A stretch of DNA of 33,308 bases, taken from Ohtaekwangia sp. GTDB lineage: Bacteria > Bacteroidota > Bacteroidia > Cytophagales > Cyclobacteriaceae. A program made the position numbers and the translations under genes. Under the pieces are notes generated by a model. That model did not search any database and was not told where the DNA came from. It saw nothing but the letters and a program-made list of their open reading frames with translations. This document shows, in pieces, positions 5,767 through 13,101 of this stretch (the first letter of the stretch is position 1; each line of letters starts with the position of its first letter). The stretch covers positions 1 to 33,308 of the forward strand of contig JAJNPV010000033.1 of NCBI GenBank assembly GCA_021155195.1. Direction: 5' to 3'.

Positions 5767-8261
5767 AAATCCATAGATTCGGTTTAGTTTGGACGATCAT
5801 TATCGCGATAGTTGCGACTTGTGTTTCTATAGTCTTTTATATTAGTGAAAGAAACCTGCTACTCAATACGGTTGCTGATGACGTTTGGCGTGCAATGTAT
5901 TTTCTAGAAGAAGAAATGAAAACCTCTGTGGAAGGTGGCAGAGTCCATGAAATTCAAAAAATTATTGATCTTAAACCACTCTTGATCAAGTCAATTGACA
6001 GCGTATCTCTGTCGAAAGATGGGCAAACTATTTTTGTTTCATCATCACGGCCATTAAAGGGGAAGTCCATCGATAGCAGTTATGTCTCCGTGAAGGAAAT
6101 TCATACTGCGATATTTAATGAGCATTACAAATATTCACGCAAGTTTACCTATCAAGAAGATGGCATAAAGAAAAATGGTCTGATATTGATGCATGTGCAG
6201 GAACAATATCTAAATGCACATTTAACTAAAGTCGCAATCTTCTACATTTCTTTAGTATTGTTTGTTGTTGTTTTGGGTTCCTACACAACCTTTATTTTTA
6301 TGCGTACTCTGCTCATACGACCACTTGAGAAGGTTACCAACCATGCAAGAAATGCTGGTGTACTTGCACAAAAACACTTTATTACTGAGCTTACTGAGCT
6401 TGATAATACGTTGACAGTATCTTTTGAGAAATTGAAAAGTAAGAAGAATGAACTGCAAGCTTCACTTGATGAGACGCTTTACTTGTCTGAAATTATGACT
6501 ACTGTTGGTGACATCAATCATTTACTCATTTCATCTCACACGACCGAAGATTTACTGAGAAAAAGTGCAAACCGTCTTGCAAGACATTCGGGTTATAGCT
6601 CATGCTGGATTGCTCTATCAGAGAACAACAAAATCGTTATACAAGCAATTTCTGCTGAAAGTATAGGTGAGTTATCTGTGGGTATAGAGCTTTCAGATAT
6701 GTCTGAAGTGTATGAGGACACTATAGCTCAGGCAATAATACTAGGTAAAAGTATCGTGGTTAGCCAACTGTCAAAACAGATGCACTTGTACCAATGGCAA
6801 ACTCTATCAGCACATGCAGTTCAAGGTTCTTTTATTGCTTTACCTTTGATTGCAAACATAGATAATCAACCAATTGGTGTAATTGGCATTTACACAAACA
6901 GCAATGAGGGTTTTACAAAAAAAGAGATCACGATGTTAGAGGAGCTGGCTGGTGACATTGGCTTTGCAGTCAATGCGTTTAAACAGCGTGCTGAATTGCA
7001 GCATTACTTAACTACTGAAAGAATCACAGGTCTTCCTAACAGAGTCGCACTTATCGATAGATTATCTAAAAACCACAATGTGTTATTAGCGATCATCAAC
7101 ATAGATAGATTTACAGATATTAACGATGTATATGGAACTGATATAGGTGACAAAGTTTTGTTAGCTTATTCACGCTGGCTTACAGGTGAAGTGTCAACTC
7201 TAACCGGAATGCATATATACAAAATGTCGAGCGATGAATTCGTAGTTCTTTTGGATGATGCTTTGATGCTTGAGCCTTTCTACGCATTCATAGAGCATAC
7301 AATTAATGCTACAGCTAAACATCCATTCTTAATCAATGATATCGAAATATTAATCAGTATTACTGCTGGTATTGCTAGGCCGTCAAATAGGATTCTGGAA
7401 CATGCAGTTAGCGCTGTGAAAGAAGCTAAGGCTACGCGTAAAAAAATTGTCGTTTATGAACATATTACACAAATATCAAATCATGCCGGGAATGTGTCGT
7501 GGTACAAGCTAATTAAATCTGCAATCGAAGAAAGCCGATTTGTGCCCTACTTCCATCCTATAGTAGATAACAGAACATTGGAGATTATTAAGTACGAAGC
7601 ACTCATTCGCCTGGTTGAGAAAGACGGTACAGTTCATTCACCAATGGCATTTCTGAGCATGGCTAAGAAGATGCGTATGTATACCCAGCTAACCATCATG
7701 ATGGTAGAGAAAGTCTGCGCTATTTTTAAAGATCAGGACATCCCTGTAAGTATCAATCTCTCTACAGAAGATATTATGAACAAGGAATTAGTAGAGAAAA
7801 TTGAAGATATCCTACTAACAAACCATATGGGAGGTAAGGTTGTTTTTGAAATAGTAGAGAGTGAGAACATCGAAAACTATGAGGAAACCAAACAATTTAT
7901 TGAACGCTTTAAATCAATCGGATGTAAATTCTCTATCGATGACTTTGGTTCTGGATATTCCAATTTTGAGCAATTTCTTAAATTGAATGTGGATACGATT
8001 AAGATTGATGGAAGTTTGATCAGAAATATCCAAAACGATCATAATGCCAAATTATTTGTACAGAATATCGCGCATCTAGCTCGCGAATTAGGTATGAAAA
8101 CAATCGCAGAGTACGTATCTAATGACGATATATTCCGCATTGTGAGAGATATTGGGATTGATGCATCACAAGGTTACTATTTCTTTGAGCCAATGCCTAA
8201 TTTGCAAGTGATGGATGCGAGTAATTTCCAGCTTGACAACCAAAAGTATTTGCATGGATAA
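5763..8261 (+). CDS. GAF-GGDEF-EAL protein: c-di-GMP phosphodiesterase with degenerate GGDEF
   Basis: An 832-residue inner-membrane protein. Order: TM1 (about 8-28), periplasmic domain (about 30-155), TM2 (about 156-180), a HAMP-like linker, GAF domain (about 250-415), GGDEF domain and EAL domain. The GGDEF motif is replaced by SSDEF (about residues 489-493), so cyclase activity is unlikely. The EAL domain keeps the residues needed for hydrolysis: EAL (about 611), SINLS, EIVESE, DDFGSGYS (about 725), KIDG, AEYV and QGYYF. It probably hydrolyses c-di-GMP under control of the periplasmic partner encoded just upstream. Last of a three-gene coupled operon. Its 3' end also contains the promoter at 8233-8262 for the next gene group. 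Confidence 0.88.
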   Translation: MKIHRFGLVWTIIIAIVATCVSIVFYISERNLLLNTVADDVWRAMYFLEEEMKTSVEGGRVHEIQKIIDLKPLLIKSIDSVSLSKDGQTIFVSSSRPLKGKSIDSSYVSVKEIHTAIFNEHYKYSRKFTYQEDGIKKNGLILMHVQEQYLNAHLTKVAIFYISLVLFVVVLGSYTTFIFMRTLLIRPLEKVTNHARNAGVLAQKHFITELTELDNTLTVSFEKLKSKKNELQASLDETLYLSEIMTTVGDINHLLISSHTTEDLLRKSANRLARHSGYSSCWIALSENNKIVIQAISAESIGELSVGIELSDMSEVYEDTIAQAIILGKSIVVSQLSKQMHLYQWQTLSAHAVQGSFIALPLIANIDNQPIGVIGIYTNSNEGFTKKEITMLEELAGDIGFAVNAFKQRAELQHYLTTERITGLPNRVALIDRLSKNHNVLLAIINIDRFTDINDVYGTDIGDKVLLAYSRWLTGEVSTLTGMHIYKMSSDEFVVLLDDALMLEPFYAFIEHTINATAKHPFLINDIEILISITAGIARPSNRILEHAVSAVKEAKATRKKIVVYEHITQISNHAGNVSWYKLIKSAIEESRFVPYFHPIVDNRTLEIIKYEALIRLVEKDGTVHSPMAFLSMAKKMRMYTQLTIMMVEKVCAIFKDQDIPVSINLSTEDIMNKELVEKIEDILLTNHMGGKVVFEIVESENIENYEETKQFIERFKSIGCKFSIDDFGSGYSNFEQFLKLNVDTIKIDGSLIRNIQNDHNAKLFVQNIAHLARELGMKTIAEYVSNDDIFRIVRDIGIDASQGYYFFEPMPNLQVMDASNFQLDNQKYLHG

Positions 8262-8262
8262 T
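8233..8262 (+). promoter_or_regulatory. sigma70-type promoter within the end of the EAL gene
   Basis: A perfect -35 TTGACA (8233-8238), 18-bp spacer and -10 GATAAT (8257-8262) fit a sigma70 promoter that would start at about 8269, immediately before the two-hairpin module at 8271. It would drive the small-gene group from 8382 on. Confidence 0.55.
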
Positions 8263-8270
8263 CATTACAC

Positions 8271-8316
8271 ATAGCGTTAATTCGCTTGAGCAGGCCAAGA
8301 GTCTGCATTTCAATTA
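8271..8316 (+). promoter_or_regulatory. two-hairpin RNA module, copy 2
   Basis: Hairpin 1 AGCG-UUAAUU-CGCU (8273-8286) is short and lacks a GNRA loop. Hairpin 2 is GCAGGC-CAAGA-GUCUGC (8290-8306), followed by AUUUCAAUU. This is the most degenerate copy, supported by the tail and by the SD toggle behind it. Confidence 0.45.
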
Positions 8317-8335
8317 GTAACACATTCATTAACCT

Positions 8336-8378
8336 ACGGGGCAACCCGTATGGGATGCTCCGTATAACACAGGAGCAT
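8336..8378 (+). promoter_or_regulatory. SD-toggle leader of the gene at 8382
   Basis: ACGGGGCA (8336-8343) pairs over 8 bp with UGCUCCGU (8356-8363), closing an inner CCC-GUAU-GGG hairpin. The same 3' arm, AUGCUCC (8355-8361), is a perfect 7-nt complement of GGAGCAU (8372-8378), which is the SD. The two pairings exclude each other. Confidence 0.65.
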
Positions 8379-8381
8379 AAA

Positions 8382-8699
8382 ATGATTATCTGGTCTGACC
8401 CCTCAGTACAATCAGCAATGATCTCGACTGCAGGAACTGTCTTTGCAACCATCGTAGCTACTATATGTGCTGCTGTAATAGGCAAGCGCATTGCAAACGG
8501 TGAGAGGCTTAAAGAAAAGCTCGATGTAGCAATCAATGATATTGCCTTTCTGCTTGCAGTAGAGGATGAACATTGCAAGCTACATAAAGAAAATACAAAT
8601 CAATCATCTAAATTAAGAATTAGGCAGTTTGCAGTTGATCGCGGACTGACGTGGTCAGGGAAATTCACCCCTGGTCGAGCTAAGTATTACTTAGAGTAA
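8382..8699 (+). CDS. small membrane-anchored hypothetical protein, 105 residues
   Basis: One hydrophobic segment (about residues 14-33, STAGTVFATIVATICAAVIG) followed by a basic, helical cytoplasmic part with a terminal KFTPGRAKYYLE. No family recognised. The ATG at 8382 follows SD AGGAGCAU and is preferred over 8286, which would translate through the two-hairpin module. First of the rightward group 8382-12839. Confidence 0.65.
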   Translation: MIIWSDPSVQSAMISTAGTVFATIVATICAAVIGKRIANGERLKEKLDVAINDIAFLLAVEDEHCKLHKENTNQSSKLRIRQFAVDRGLTWSGKFTPGRAKYYLE

Positions 8700-8718
8700 T
8701 TTGTTCATTTAACCCATC

Positions 8719-8763
8719 GGGGCATGTTCCCCTATGGGGCGTGCTCCATTTACCAAAGGAGCA
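8719..8763 (+). promoter_or_regulatory. SD-toggle leader of the gene at 8769
   Basis: GGGGCAUG (8719-8726) pairs with CGUGCUCC (8740-8747), with CCCC/GGGG pairing inside. UGCUCC (8742-8747) is complementary to the SD GGAGCA (8758-8763). Same design as at 8336 with compensating base changes in the stem. Confidence 0.65.
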
Positions 8764-8768
8764 TTAAA

Positions 8769-9179
8769 ATGTGTACCAACCAAATCAAAAAATCTATAGT
8801 AAAAGAATATAACGGTTGCAACTGCCCAGCTTGCCATTCAGATAATATTGAGACCTTTTCAGAAGTGAATCTCGATGTTAGAACTGTTTGGCAGTCAGTC
8901 AGATGCAGTAACTGCGATCTTGAATGGGATGATGTTTATACCTTAACGGGTATCGACATTCAGGAAACTGCCCGTCTGGAAATGCTGAACAAGTTGAATG
9001 CAGTTGGTATTCACATCCATGAATCTGAATTTGGATATGGCTTCACTGACTGTGATGCTGATATTTATGAAACAGAAATGGATGTGCTGCTTGCGGCATT
9101 TAAACATGGCATTGACAGAGACTTAATTGTTACACGTCAAACCCGCAAGGTGGACGTGAATGAAGATATGCCAGGTTAA
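8769..9179 (+). CDS. zinc-ribbon-like hypothetical protein
   Basis: A 136-residue protein. The N-terminal part carries two cysteine knuckles, CNCPAC (about residues 17-22) and CSNC (about 45-48), followed by LEWDD, which fits a small zinc ribbon. The rest is helical and acidic with no known domain. Nucleic-acid or protein binding is possible but not shown. The ATG at 8769 follows AGGAGCAUUAAA. Second gene of its group with its own SD toggle but no two-hairpin module. Confidence 0.65.
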   Translation: MCTNQIKKSIVKEYNGCNCPACHSDNIETFSEVNLDVRTVWQSVRCSNCDLEWDDVYTLTGIDIQETARLEMLNKLNAVGIHIHESEFGYGFTDCDADIYETEMDVLLAAFKHGIDRDLIVTRQTRKVDVNEDMPG

Positions 9180-9216
9180 TACGTACCAGTAGCAGATTAG
9201 TTGTTATATTCCAATC

Positions 9217-9261
9217 CCGATGGGGCTTCCCATCGGAAGCTCCGCAATTTAAAAAGGAGCT
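9217..9261 (+). promoter_or_regulatory. three-state SD-toggle leader of the gene at 9269
   Basis: Three exclusive pairings are visible. CCGAUGGG (9217-9224) pairs perfectly with CCCAUCGG (9229-9236). GGGGCUU (9222-9228) pairs with AAGCUCC (9237-9243). AGCUCC (9238-9243) pairs with the SD GGAGCU (9256-9261). This is the cleanest example in the window. Confidence 0.7.
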
Positions 9262-9268
9262 AAAAAAA

Positions 9269-9547
9269 ATGAAAATTGAAAAACTATATAACCGAAATGA
9301 TGGTTCTGTAGTAAAGGTCGTGGCAGAGCTGTGCGTCACACCGACAGGTATTCAGTCAATCTCCAATTATGTTCTTAGTAAACAAAATACTTCGACTAAT
9401 TGGGTGTTACATACCAATTCAATCATTCCTAGAGTGTTTAATGGTGTGAATGATTATCTTGCAAACGGAAGACCACATATGCTTCGCGTGGCCACTGCTG
9501 GAGAGATATTAAAAGCTAATCAAGAATTACTGATGGCTGCTCACTAA
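9269..9547 (+). CDS. hypothetical protein, 92 residues
   Basis: A small soluble protein of mixed alpha/beta composition and no recognised family. It begins MKIEKLYNRNDGSVVKVVAE and ends QELLMAAH. The ATG follows AAGGAGCU at normal distance. Third gene of the 8382 group, preceded by the three-state SD toggle. Function unknown. Confidence 0.65.
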   Translation: MKIEKLYNRNDGSVVKVVAELCVTPTGIQSISNYVLSKQNTSTNWVLHTNSIIPRVFNGVNDYLANGRPHMLRVATAGEILKANQELLMAAH

Positions 9548-9576
9548 CCAAAGAATCTTCATATATAAATTTACCC

Positions 9577-9621
9577 ACATGGGGCCTCCCATGTTGGGCG
9601 GCTCCGTAACAATAAAGGAGC
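9577..9621 (+). promoter_or_regulatory. three-state SD-toggle leader of the gene at 9628
   Basis: ACAUGGG (9577-9583) pairs with CCCAUGU (9588-9594). GGGGCC (9581-9586) pairs with GGCUCC (9600-9605). GCUCC (9601-9605) pairs with the SD GGAGC (9617-9621). Confidence 0.65.
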
Positions 9622-9627
9622 AATAAA

Positions 9628-9990
9628 ATGAAATATTACGCAATTCATACGAGTAGAAGTCAGCTAAAGATAGCACTTCAGGAGTTACTAAAAGTCGCAT
9701 TAGACAGTGGCATTAGTAATGATGTAATCCCAAAGTCTGTTAAATCAGCTTTAGATTACGCTGAAGTAGTAGATGATAAATTGTCAACAGACAAAGCCGA
9801 CTGGCGTAAGGAATTTTTTAATTTCTTTAACAGTGATGAGTTCAGTGAACAAGCGACCGTAGAGGAATGTGAGGCTTTATTCCTAACATCTCTTAAAGGC
9901 GGTAGCGATATTACCTATCATCTGCTTGAACGACTTGGAGCGGAATATGAAATAGACATCAATGATGTTATAGATAAAGGTAGAGCTTAA
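9628..9990 (+). CDS. hypothetical protein, 120 residues
   Basis: A helical, acidic, soluble protein with no membrane segment or known motif. The ATG at 9628 follows AAGGAGCAAUAAA. An intrinsic terminator (10010-10035) follows about 20 bases after its stop, ending the four-gene group 8382-9990. Function unknown. Confidence 0.65.
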   Translation: MKYYAIHTSRSQLKIALQELLKVALDSGISNDVIPKSVKSALDYAEVVDDKLSTDKADWRKEFFNFFNSDEFSEQATVEECEALFLTSLKGGSDITYHLLERLGAEYEIDINDVIDKGRA

Positions 9991-10009
9991 CACTCTGCTG
10001 ACAAAGCAT

Positions 10010-10035
10010 CCCCAATCAAGATTGGGGGTTCTTTT
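10010..10035 (+). terminator. intrinsic terminator
   Basis: CCCCAATC (10010-10017) pairs with GATTGGGG (10020-10027), and the stem is followed by GTTCTTTT. It closes the group ending at 9990. Confidence 0.75.
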
Positions 10036-10071
10036 CACAATGTCCTTACGATACATAGAGAATATTGCGAA

Positions 10072-10126
10072 AAGAATTTTGGCTGAAAGGCTAAAACCCG
10101 CGTGGTAATTCACGCATTTTAAAAAA
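10072..10126 (+). promoter_or_regulatory. two-hairpin RNA module, copy 3
   Basis: Hairpin 1 UUUUGGCU-GAAA-GGCUAAAA (10077-10096) with a GNRA loop; hairpin 2 GCGUG-GUAAUU-CACGC (10100-10115); tail AUUUUAAAA (10116-10124). Hairpin 2 plus tail is identical to copy 4 at 12030-12054, although hairpin 1 differs. Confidence 0.75.
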
Positions 10127-10136
10127 CCACCAATCG

Positions 10137-10180
10137 GCGGGGACAACTCCCGTTTGGGTGTTGCTCTGCCTAACTTTAGG
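10137..10180 (+). promoter_or_regulatory. SD-toggle-like leader of the GHKL ATPase gene
   Basis: GGGGACAAC (from 10139) pairs imperfectly with GUUGCUCU (from 10159) around CCC-GUUU-GGG. CCUA (10169-10172) can pair with UAGG (10177-10180) at the SD. A weaker, divergent version of the toggle design. Confidence 0.4.
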
Positions 10181-10189
10181 AGAAATAAA

Positions 10190-11884
10190 ATGAGCAACAA
10201 AAATTCTGTAGCAATCAAAATTAACCAAGATAATCTGTTAGCTAATCTTCAGTTTTCATTCAGTAATAAGACCACCCTACTCGGTGAGCTTTTACAGAAT
10301 AGTCGTAGAGCTGGAGCAACCAAAGTCGTATTGGATTCAATAGATGATACTACGCTTAGGATTTCAGATGATGGTAAAGGTATTGACGACTTCCAAAACT
10401 TATTCAGCATTGCTGAATCTGGATGGGACGCTGATATTAAGAAAAATGAGCGTCCTTTCGGAATGGGTTTCTTAAGCTGTCTTTATCAAGCTGAAGAAAT
10501 ATATATTGAAAGTAATGGCCGCTACATTGAAGGTAATACTACGCAAATATTGTCTGGCGGTGCTTTGAACGTATACGAAACATCTGATAAAAAAGATGCC
10601 ACATACACAACAGTAACCTTATTTAACTTTAAGTTAAGTAAAGTTGATGTTGAATCAGCACTTAAGCGACTTGCTGAAGGATTTGCAATTCCTGTGTATT
10701 ACAACGGTGAGCAATTGCTCAGTAACTTTGCCCTTAATACTGAAAATGGAAACTATGTTGAAGTGCAAGATATTGGACATATTTATGTACGCGATGTAAT
10801 TAATTCGCCTCATAGAGATATCAATGACTATATGGTGGTCTACTTACAAGGATTACCAGTCTATGACAACAGACGTTGGGATCGAACTAGTGTAGATGTG
10901 ATTCACTTAGACTCAACATTGTTTAACGCTAGGCTGCCTGATAGAGATAAACTCGTAGATGAAATTGTAGTTCTGGAAAAAATCAAAACTGCGATTAACC
11001 AGATTCATTTAAACCGTTTATTAAAATTTAAAGCAGACTTACCTCCTGAAAAATTTGCAACAAGGGAATTAGTTGGATATGCATTGGCAATCATTGGTGG
11101 TTCTGATGTTTTATACCAAAGTGACGTAAATCTATCTAACTACTTTTATGGTCATGTAGCACATGAGCAACCTACTTGCTATTCAGAAGCTGATGTAGTT
11201 TCTTCAGTTAATGAAAATAAGTCTTTGTCTTATGCACAAGTTGCTTCGGGCGAGACAAATTTATGTGTTATTGAACAGCTTAATTCCTGGGATGAAGAGA
11301 ATAACTGCGCTGCAGCTTGGATCTTTGCTCGGAAAATGGGATGGTCGTTAATTGATGGTTTTGGTTATACGAAAAAAGAGGAACTCATAGAAAAACACTG
11401 GGTTTCTCCTTTCGTACATCACATCAATAATGACAACATAAAAGTCGAAAGCAATTCTCCGGGCAAGACTGGCTTTATTCAATTGGACTATAGCTCTTAC
11501 AAAGTTGAATTATGTGATAGTTATACCATTACATATACAACCAAAAAAGGTGAAGTTCATGTTTGCAATGTAGATGACGAAGCTGTCTTAACTAAAGATG
11601 GCGTGTTATTGATTCCTGCAAATGCAAATGAAATTGGCAGTAGTGCTGTAATGCAAGGCTCTAGTTATGAGTCCAATGAACAATATGATGGCGTAGCACA
11701 TGAGAAAGACGCTACTGCGTTAGACTTATATGTGAACATGTTGCGCACAGGTGATGAAATTCACTCGTTGCAGCAACTACTCAACACAGTTTTTCTAGGT
11801 GAGTACAAAGAGTTTGTTGGAAATAAATATGAGCTTAAGTTAGATGAAAATTGTAAAGTTGTTTTATCAAAAATTGCAGCTTAA
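10190..11884 (+). CDS. GHKL (HSP90-like) ATPase domain protein
   Basis: A 564-residue protein. The N-terminal GHKL ATPase fold is evident: N box GELLQNSRRAGA (about residues 32-43), G1 box DDGKGI (60-65) and G2 box FGMGF (90-94). These bind ATP-Mg in Hsp90, MutL, gyrase B and histidine kinases. There is no His kinase, receiver or endonuclease motif; the remaining ~400 residues are not recognised and there is no membrane segment. Related stand-alone GHKL proteins occur on plasmids and phages, some in defence loci, but no partner effector is adjacent. The ATG at 10190 follows AGGAGAAAUAAA. Preceded by a two-hairpin module; ends in KIAA. Followed by a terminator. Confidence 0.75.
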   Translation: MSNKNSVAIKINQDNLLANLQFSFSNKTTLLGELLQNSRRAGATKVVLDSIDDTTLRISDDGKGIDDFQNLFSIAESGWDADIKKNERPFGMGFLSCLYQAEEIYIESNGRYIEGNTTQILSGGALNVYETSDKKDATYTTVTLFNFKLSKVDVESALKRLAEGFAIPVYYNGEQLLSNFALNTENGNYVEVQDIGHIYVRDVINSPHRDINDYMVVYLQGLPVYDNRRWDRTSVDVIHLDSTLFNARLPDRDKLVDEIVVLEKIKTAINQIHLNRLLKFKADLPPEKFATRELVGYALAIIGGSDVLYQSDVNLSNYFYGHVAHEQPTCYSEADVVSSVNENKSLSYAQVASGETNLCVIEQLNSWDEENNCAAAWIFARKMGWSLIDGFGYTKKEELIEKHWVSPFVHHINNDNIKVESNSPGKTGFIQLDYSSYKVELCDSYTITYTTKKGEVHVCNVDDEAVLTKDGVLLIPANANEIGSSAVMQGSSYESNEQYDGVAHEKDATALDLYVNMLRTGDEIHSLQQLLNTVFLGEYKEFVGNKYELKLDENCKVVLSKIAA

Positions 11885-11943
11885 CAAACTGTGATTTAGC
11901 AAAAATAAGTCGAGTTGGTTTACATTGACTCGTTCGACTTAAC

Positions 11944-11970
11944 AAAAGACCACCTTACGGTGGTCTTTCC
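11944..11970 (+). terminator. intrinsic terminator after the GHKL ATPase gene
   Basis: AAAGACCACC (11945-11954), loop TTAC, GGTGGTCTTT (11959-11968): a perfect 10-bp stem ending in U residues. Confidence 0.8.
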
Positions 11971-12002
11971 ATAGCGTCTTGTTAGTACATGGCTTTATGG
12001 AA

Positions 12003-12056
12003 AGAATTTTAACCGAGAGGTTAAATGCCGCGTGGTAATTCACGCATTTTAAAACC
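12003..12056 (+). promoter_or_regulatory. two-hairpin RNA module, copy 4
   Basis: Hairpin 1 UUUAACC-GAGA-GGUUAAA (12008-12025) with a GNRA loop; hairpin 2 GCGUG-GUAAUU-CACGC (12030-12045); tail AUUUUAAAA (12046-12054). It lies just after the terminator at 11970, so transcription must start between them or read through. Confidence 0.75.
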
Positions 12057-12111
12057 CACTGGGGATAGCGATATTCCTAGTGAATATCGCTCCCTGGTTC
12101 TCAAAAGGAGC
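12055..12111 (+). promoter_or_regulatory. three-state SD-toggle leader of the gene at 12117
   Basis: A long stem GCGAUAUUC (12068-12076) with GAAUAUCGC (12082-12090) extends through GGGGA/UCCCU. CACUGGG (12057-12063) can instead pair with CCUAGUG (12076-12082). GCUCC (12089-12093) is complementary to the SD GGAGC (12107-12111). Confidence 0.6.
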
Positions 12112-12116
12112 ACAAA

Positions 12117-12839
12117 ATGAAATATTCAAGTCTAGATCAATTTCCCAAAGCAATGGTTTTAGCAGCTGAGGCGGCAGTTAACCAAGAAATATTCTATGAA
12201 AGCGATTTTAAGAAATACGTGCTTGATAATATGAATGGTTTTGGTTGTGAGGCTGTTTTCTTAGGAATTTTCAGTATGGATCAAACCACTGAAGACTTTC
12301 TTAAAAACTATCACCAGATGGTAAAAGATGTAGAGAGTAATGTTAAAGTTTTACCACGTGGGCATTATGCAATTATTGAAAGAATCGGTGTTTCTTCCAG
12401 TTACTCAATGATTGTTTCTGATGGCACTGGTGAGGTTGCGACAGGCGGTAAATATAACTCTTACTCATCTGTACCGACAGCTGTTCAGGTACTTGACTGT
12501 ATGGTTGGTTACGAAATCTATATGTGTCGTAAGTTAATTGAAAAAAGAAATGCAAAGATACTAGAGCAAAACATTATGAACAGTCACAAGTTCTATGTTG
12601 GCCAAGTTTTTAAAAATTTGCAAAGTGATGAAGTATTACCAAAACATAAGTTTGGCACTACGACTATTGTTGAAATTCAGTCTGATTTACAAATAAAGAT
12701 TAATTCAACAAAAAGAGGTACCAAAGCATTATGGTCTGGTTCAGTTAGCCCTATTCAACTTTCCAAAATGATTGAGTGGTCTCAACCGAAACTTAGTAAT
12801 AATTCAGAAAAAAATGTAGGGGTGTATACGCTTTTTTAA
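12117..12839 (+). CDS. hypothetical protein, 240 residues
   Basis: A soluble protein of mixed composition with no membrane segment. I recognise no domain. Features seen: a GHYAIIERIGVSSSYSMIV stretch (about residues 82-100), likely a beta-rich core, and a basic C-terminal region. The ATG follows AAGGAGCACAAA. A single-gene unit between the terminators at 11970 and 12853, with its own two-hairpin module and SD toggle. Function unknown. Confidence 0.65.
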   Translation: MKYSSLDQFPKAMVLAAEAAVNQEIFYESDFKKYVLDNMNGFGCEAVFLGIFSMDQTTEDFLKNYHQMVKDVESNVKVLPRGHYAIIERIGVSSSYSMIVSDGTGEVATGGKYNSYSSVPTAVQVLDCMVGYEIYMCRKLIEKRNAKILEQNIMNSHKFYVGQVFKNLQSDEVLPKHKFGTTTIVEIQSDLQIKINSTKRGTKALWSGSVSPIQLSKMIEWSQPKLSNNSEKNVGVYTLF

Positions 12840-12852
12840 TAATATACTCAAA

Positions 12853-12885
12853 AATAAAGGCATCCTTTAAGGATGCCTTTATTAA
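12853..12885. terminator. bidirectional-looking intrinsic terminator
   Basis: AATAAAGGCATCC (12853-12865) and GGATGCCTTTATT (12871-12883) form a perfect 13-bp stem with a 5-nt loop. The A- and T-rich ends would give a U tract in either direction. Confidence 0.8.
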
Positions 12886-12910
12886 CCTAACAAGCCTGTT
12901 TTCTGCATAA

Positions 12911-13021
12911 AGAAACTATCCAGCTCTACCAAAATTTATCGCATCATGCTCTGAACTTAAAGAGTATTGGGAAGAAGGATTTTACGCGGCAAGAAGAGAG
13001 CTATATCACTTCTGTACGTAA
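12911..13021 (+). pseudogene. possible remnant coding fragment
   Basis: A stop-to-stop frame without a start codon reads ...FIASCSELKEYWEEGFYAAR... and then RELYHFCT-stop. The amphipathic, Trp/Glu/Arg-rich pattern looks like real protein (W-x-x-G-x-x-A-A-R is common in small plasmid proteins). It sits between two terminators and has no SD. It could be a decayed gene end, or chance. Confidence 0.2.
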
Positions 13022-13035
13022 CCGCAATGTCAAAA

Positions 13036-13068
13036 ATAAAAGCCCCGACCTTAGGTTGGGGCTTTTTT
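13036..13068 (+). terminator. intrinsic terminator
   Basis: AAAAGCCCC-g-ACC (13038-13050), loop TTA, GGT-t-GGGGCTTTTTT (13054-13068): a strong GC stem followed by six T. It follows the fragment at 12911-13021, supporting the idea that a gene once ended here. Confidence 0.85.
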
Positions 13069-13101
13069 ATTAGCTATTTTGAATTGCGGCTTTTATGTAT
13101 T

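Noticed and set aside
10077..10124. Two-hairpin module considered as guanidine-II (mini-ykkC) riboswitch
   Set aside because: Mini-ykkC hairpins carry conserved ACGR loops in both hairpins; here the first loop is GNRA and the second is variable.
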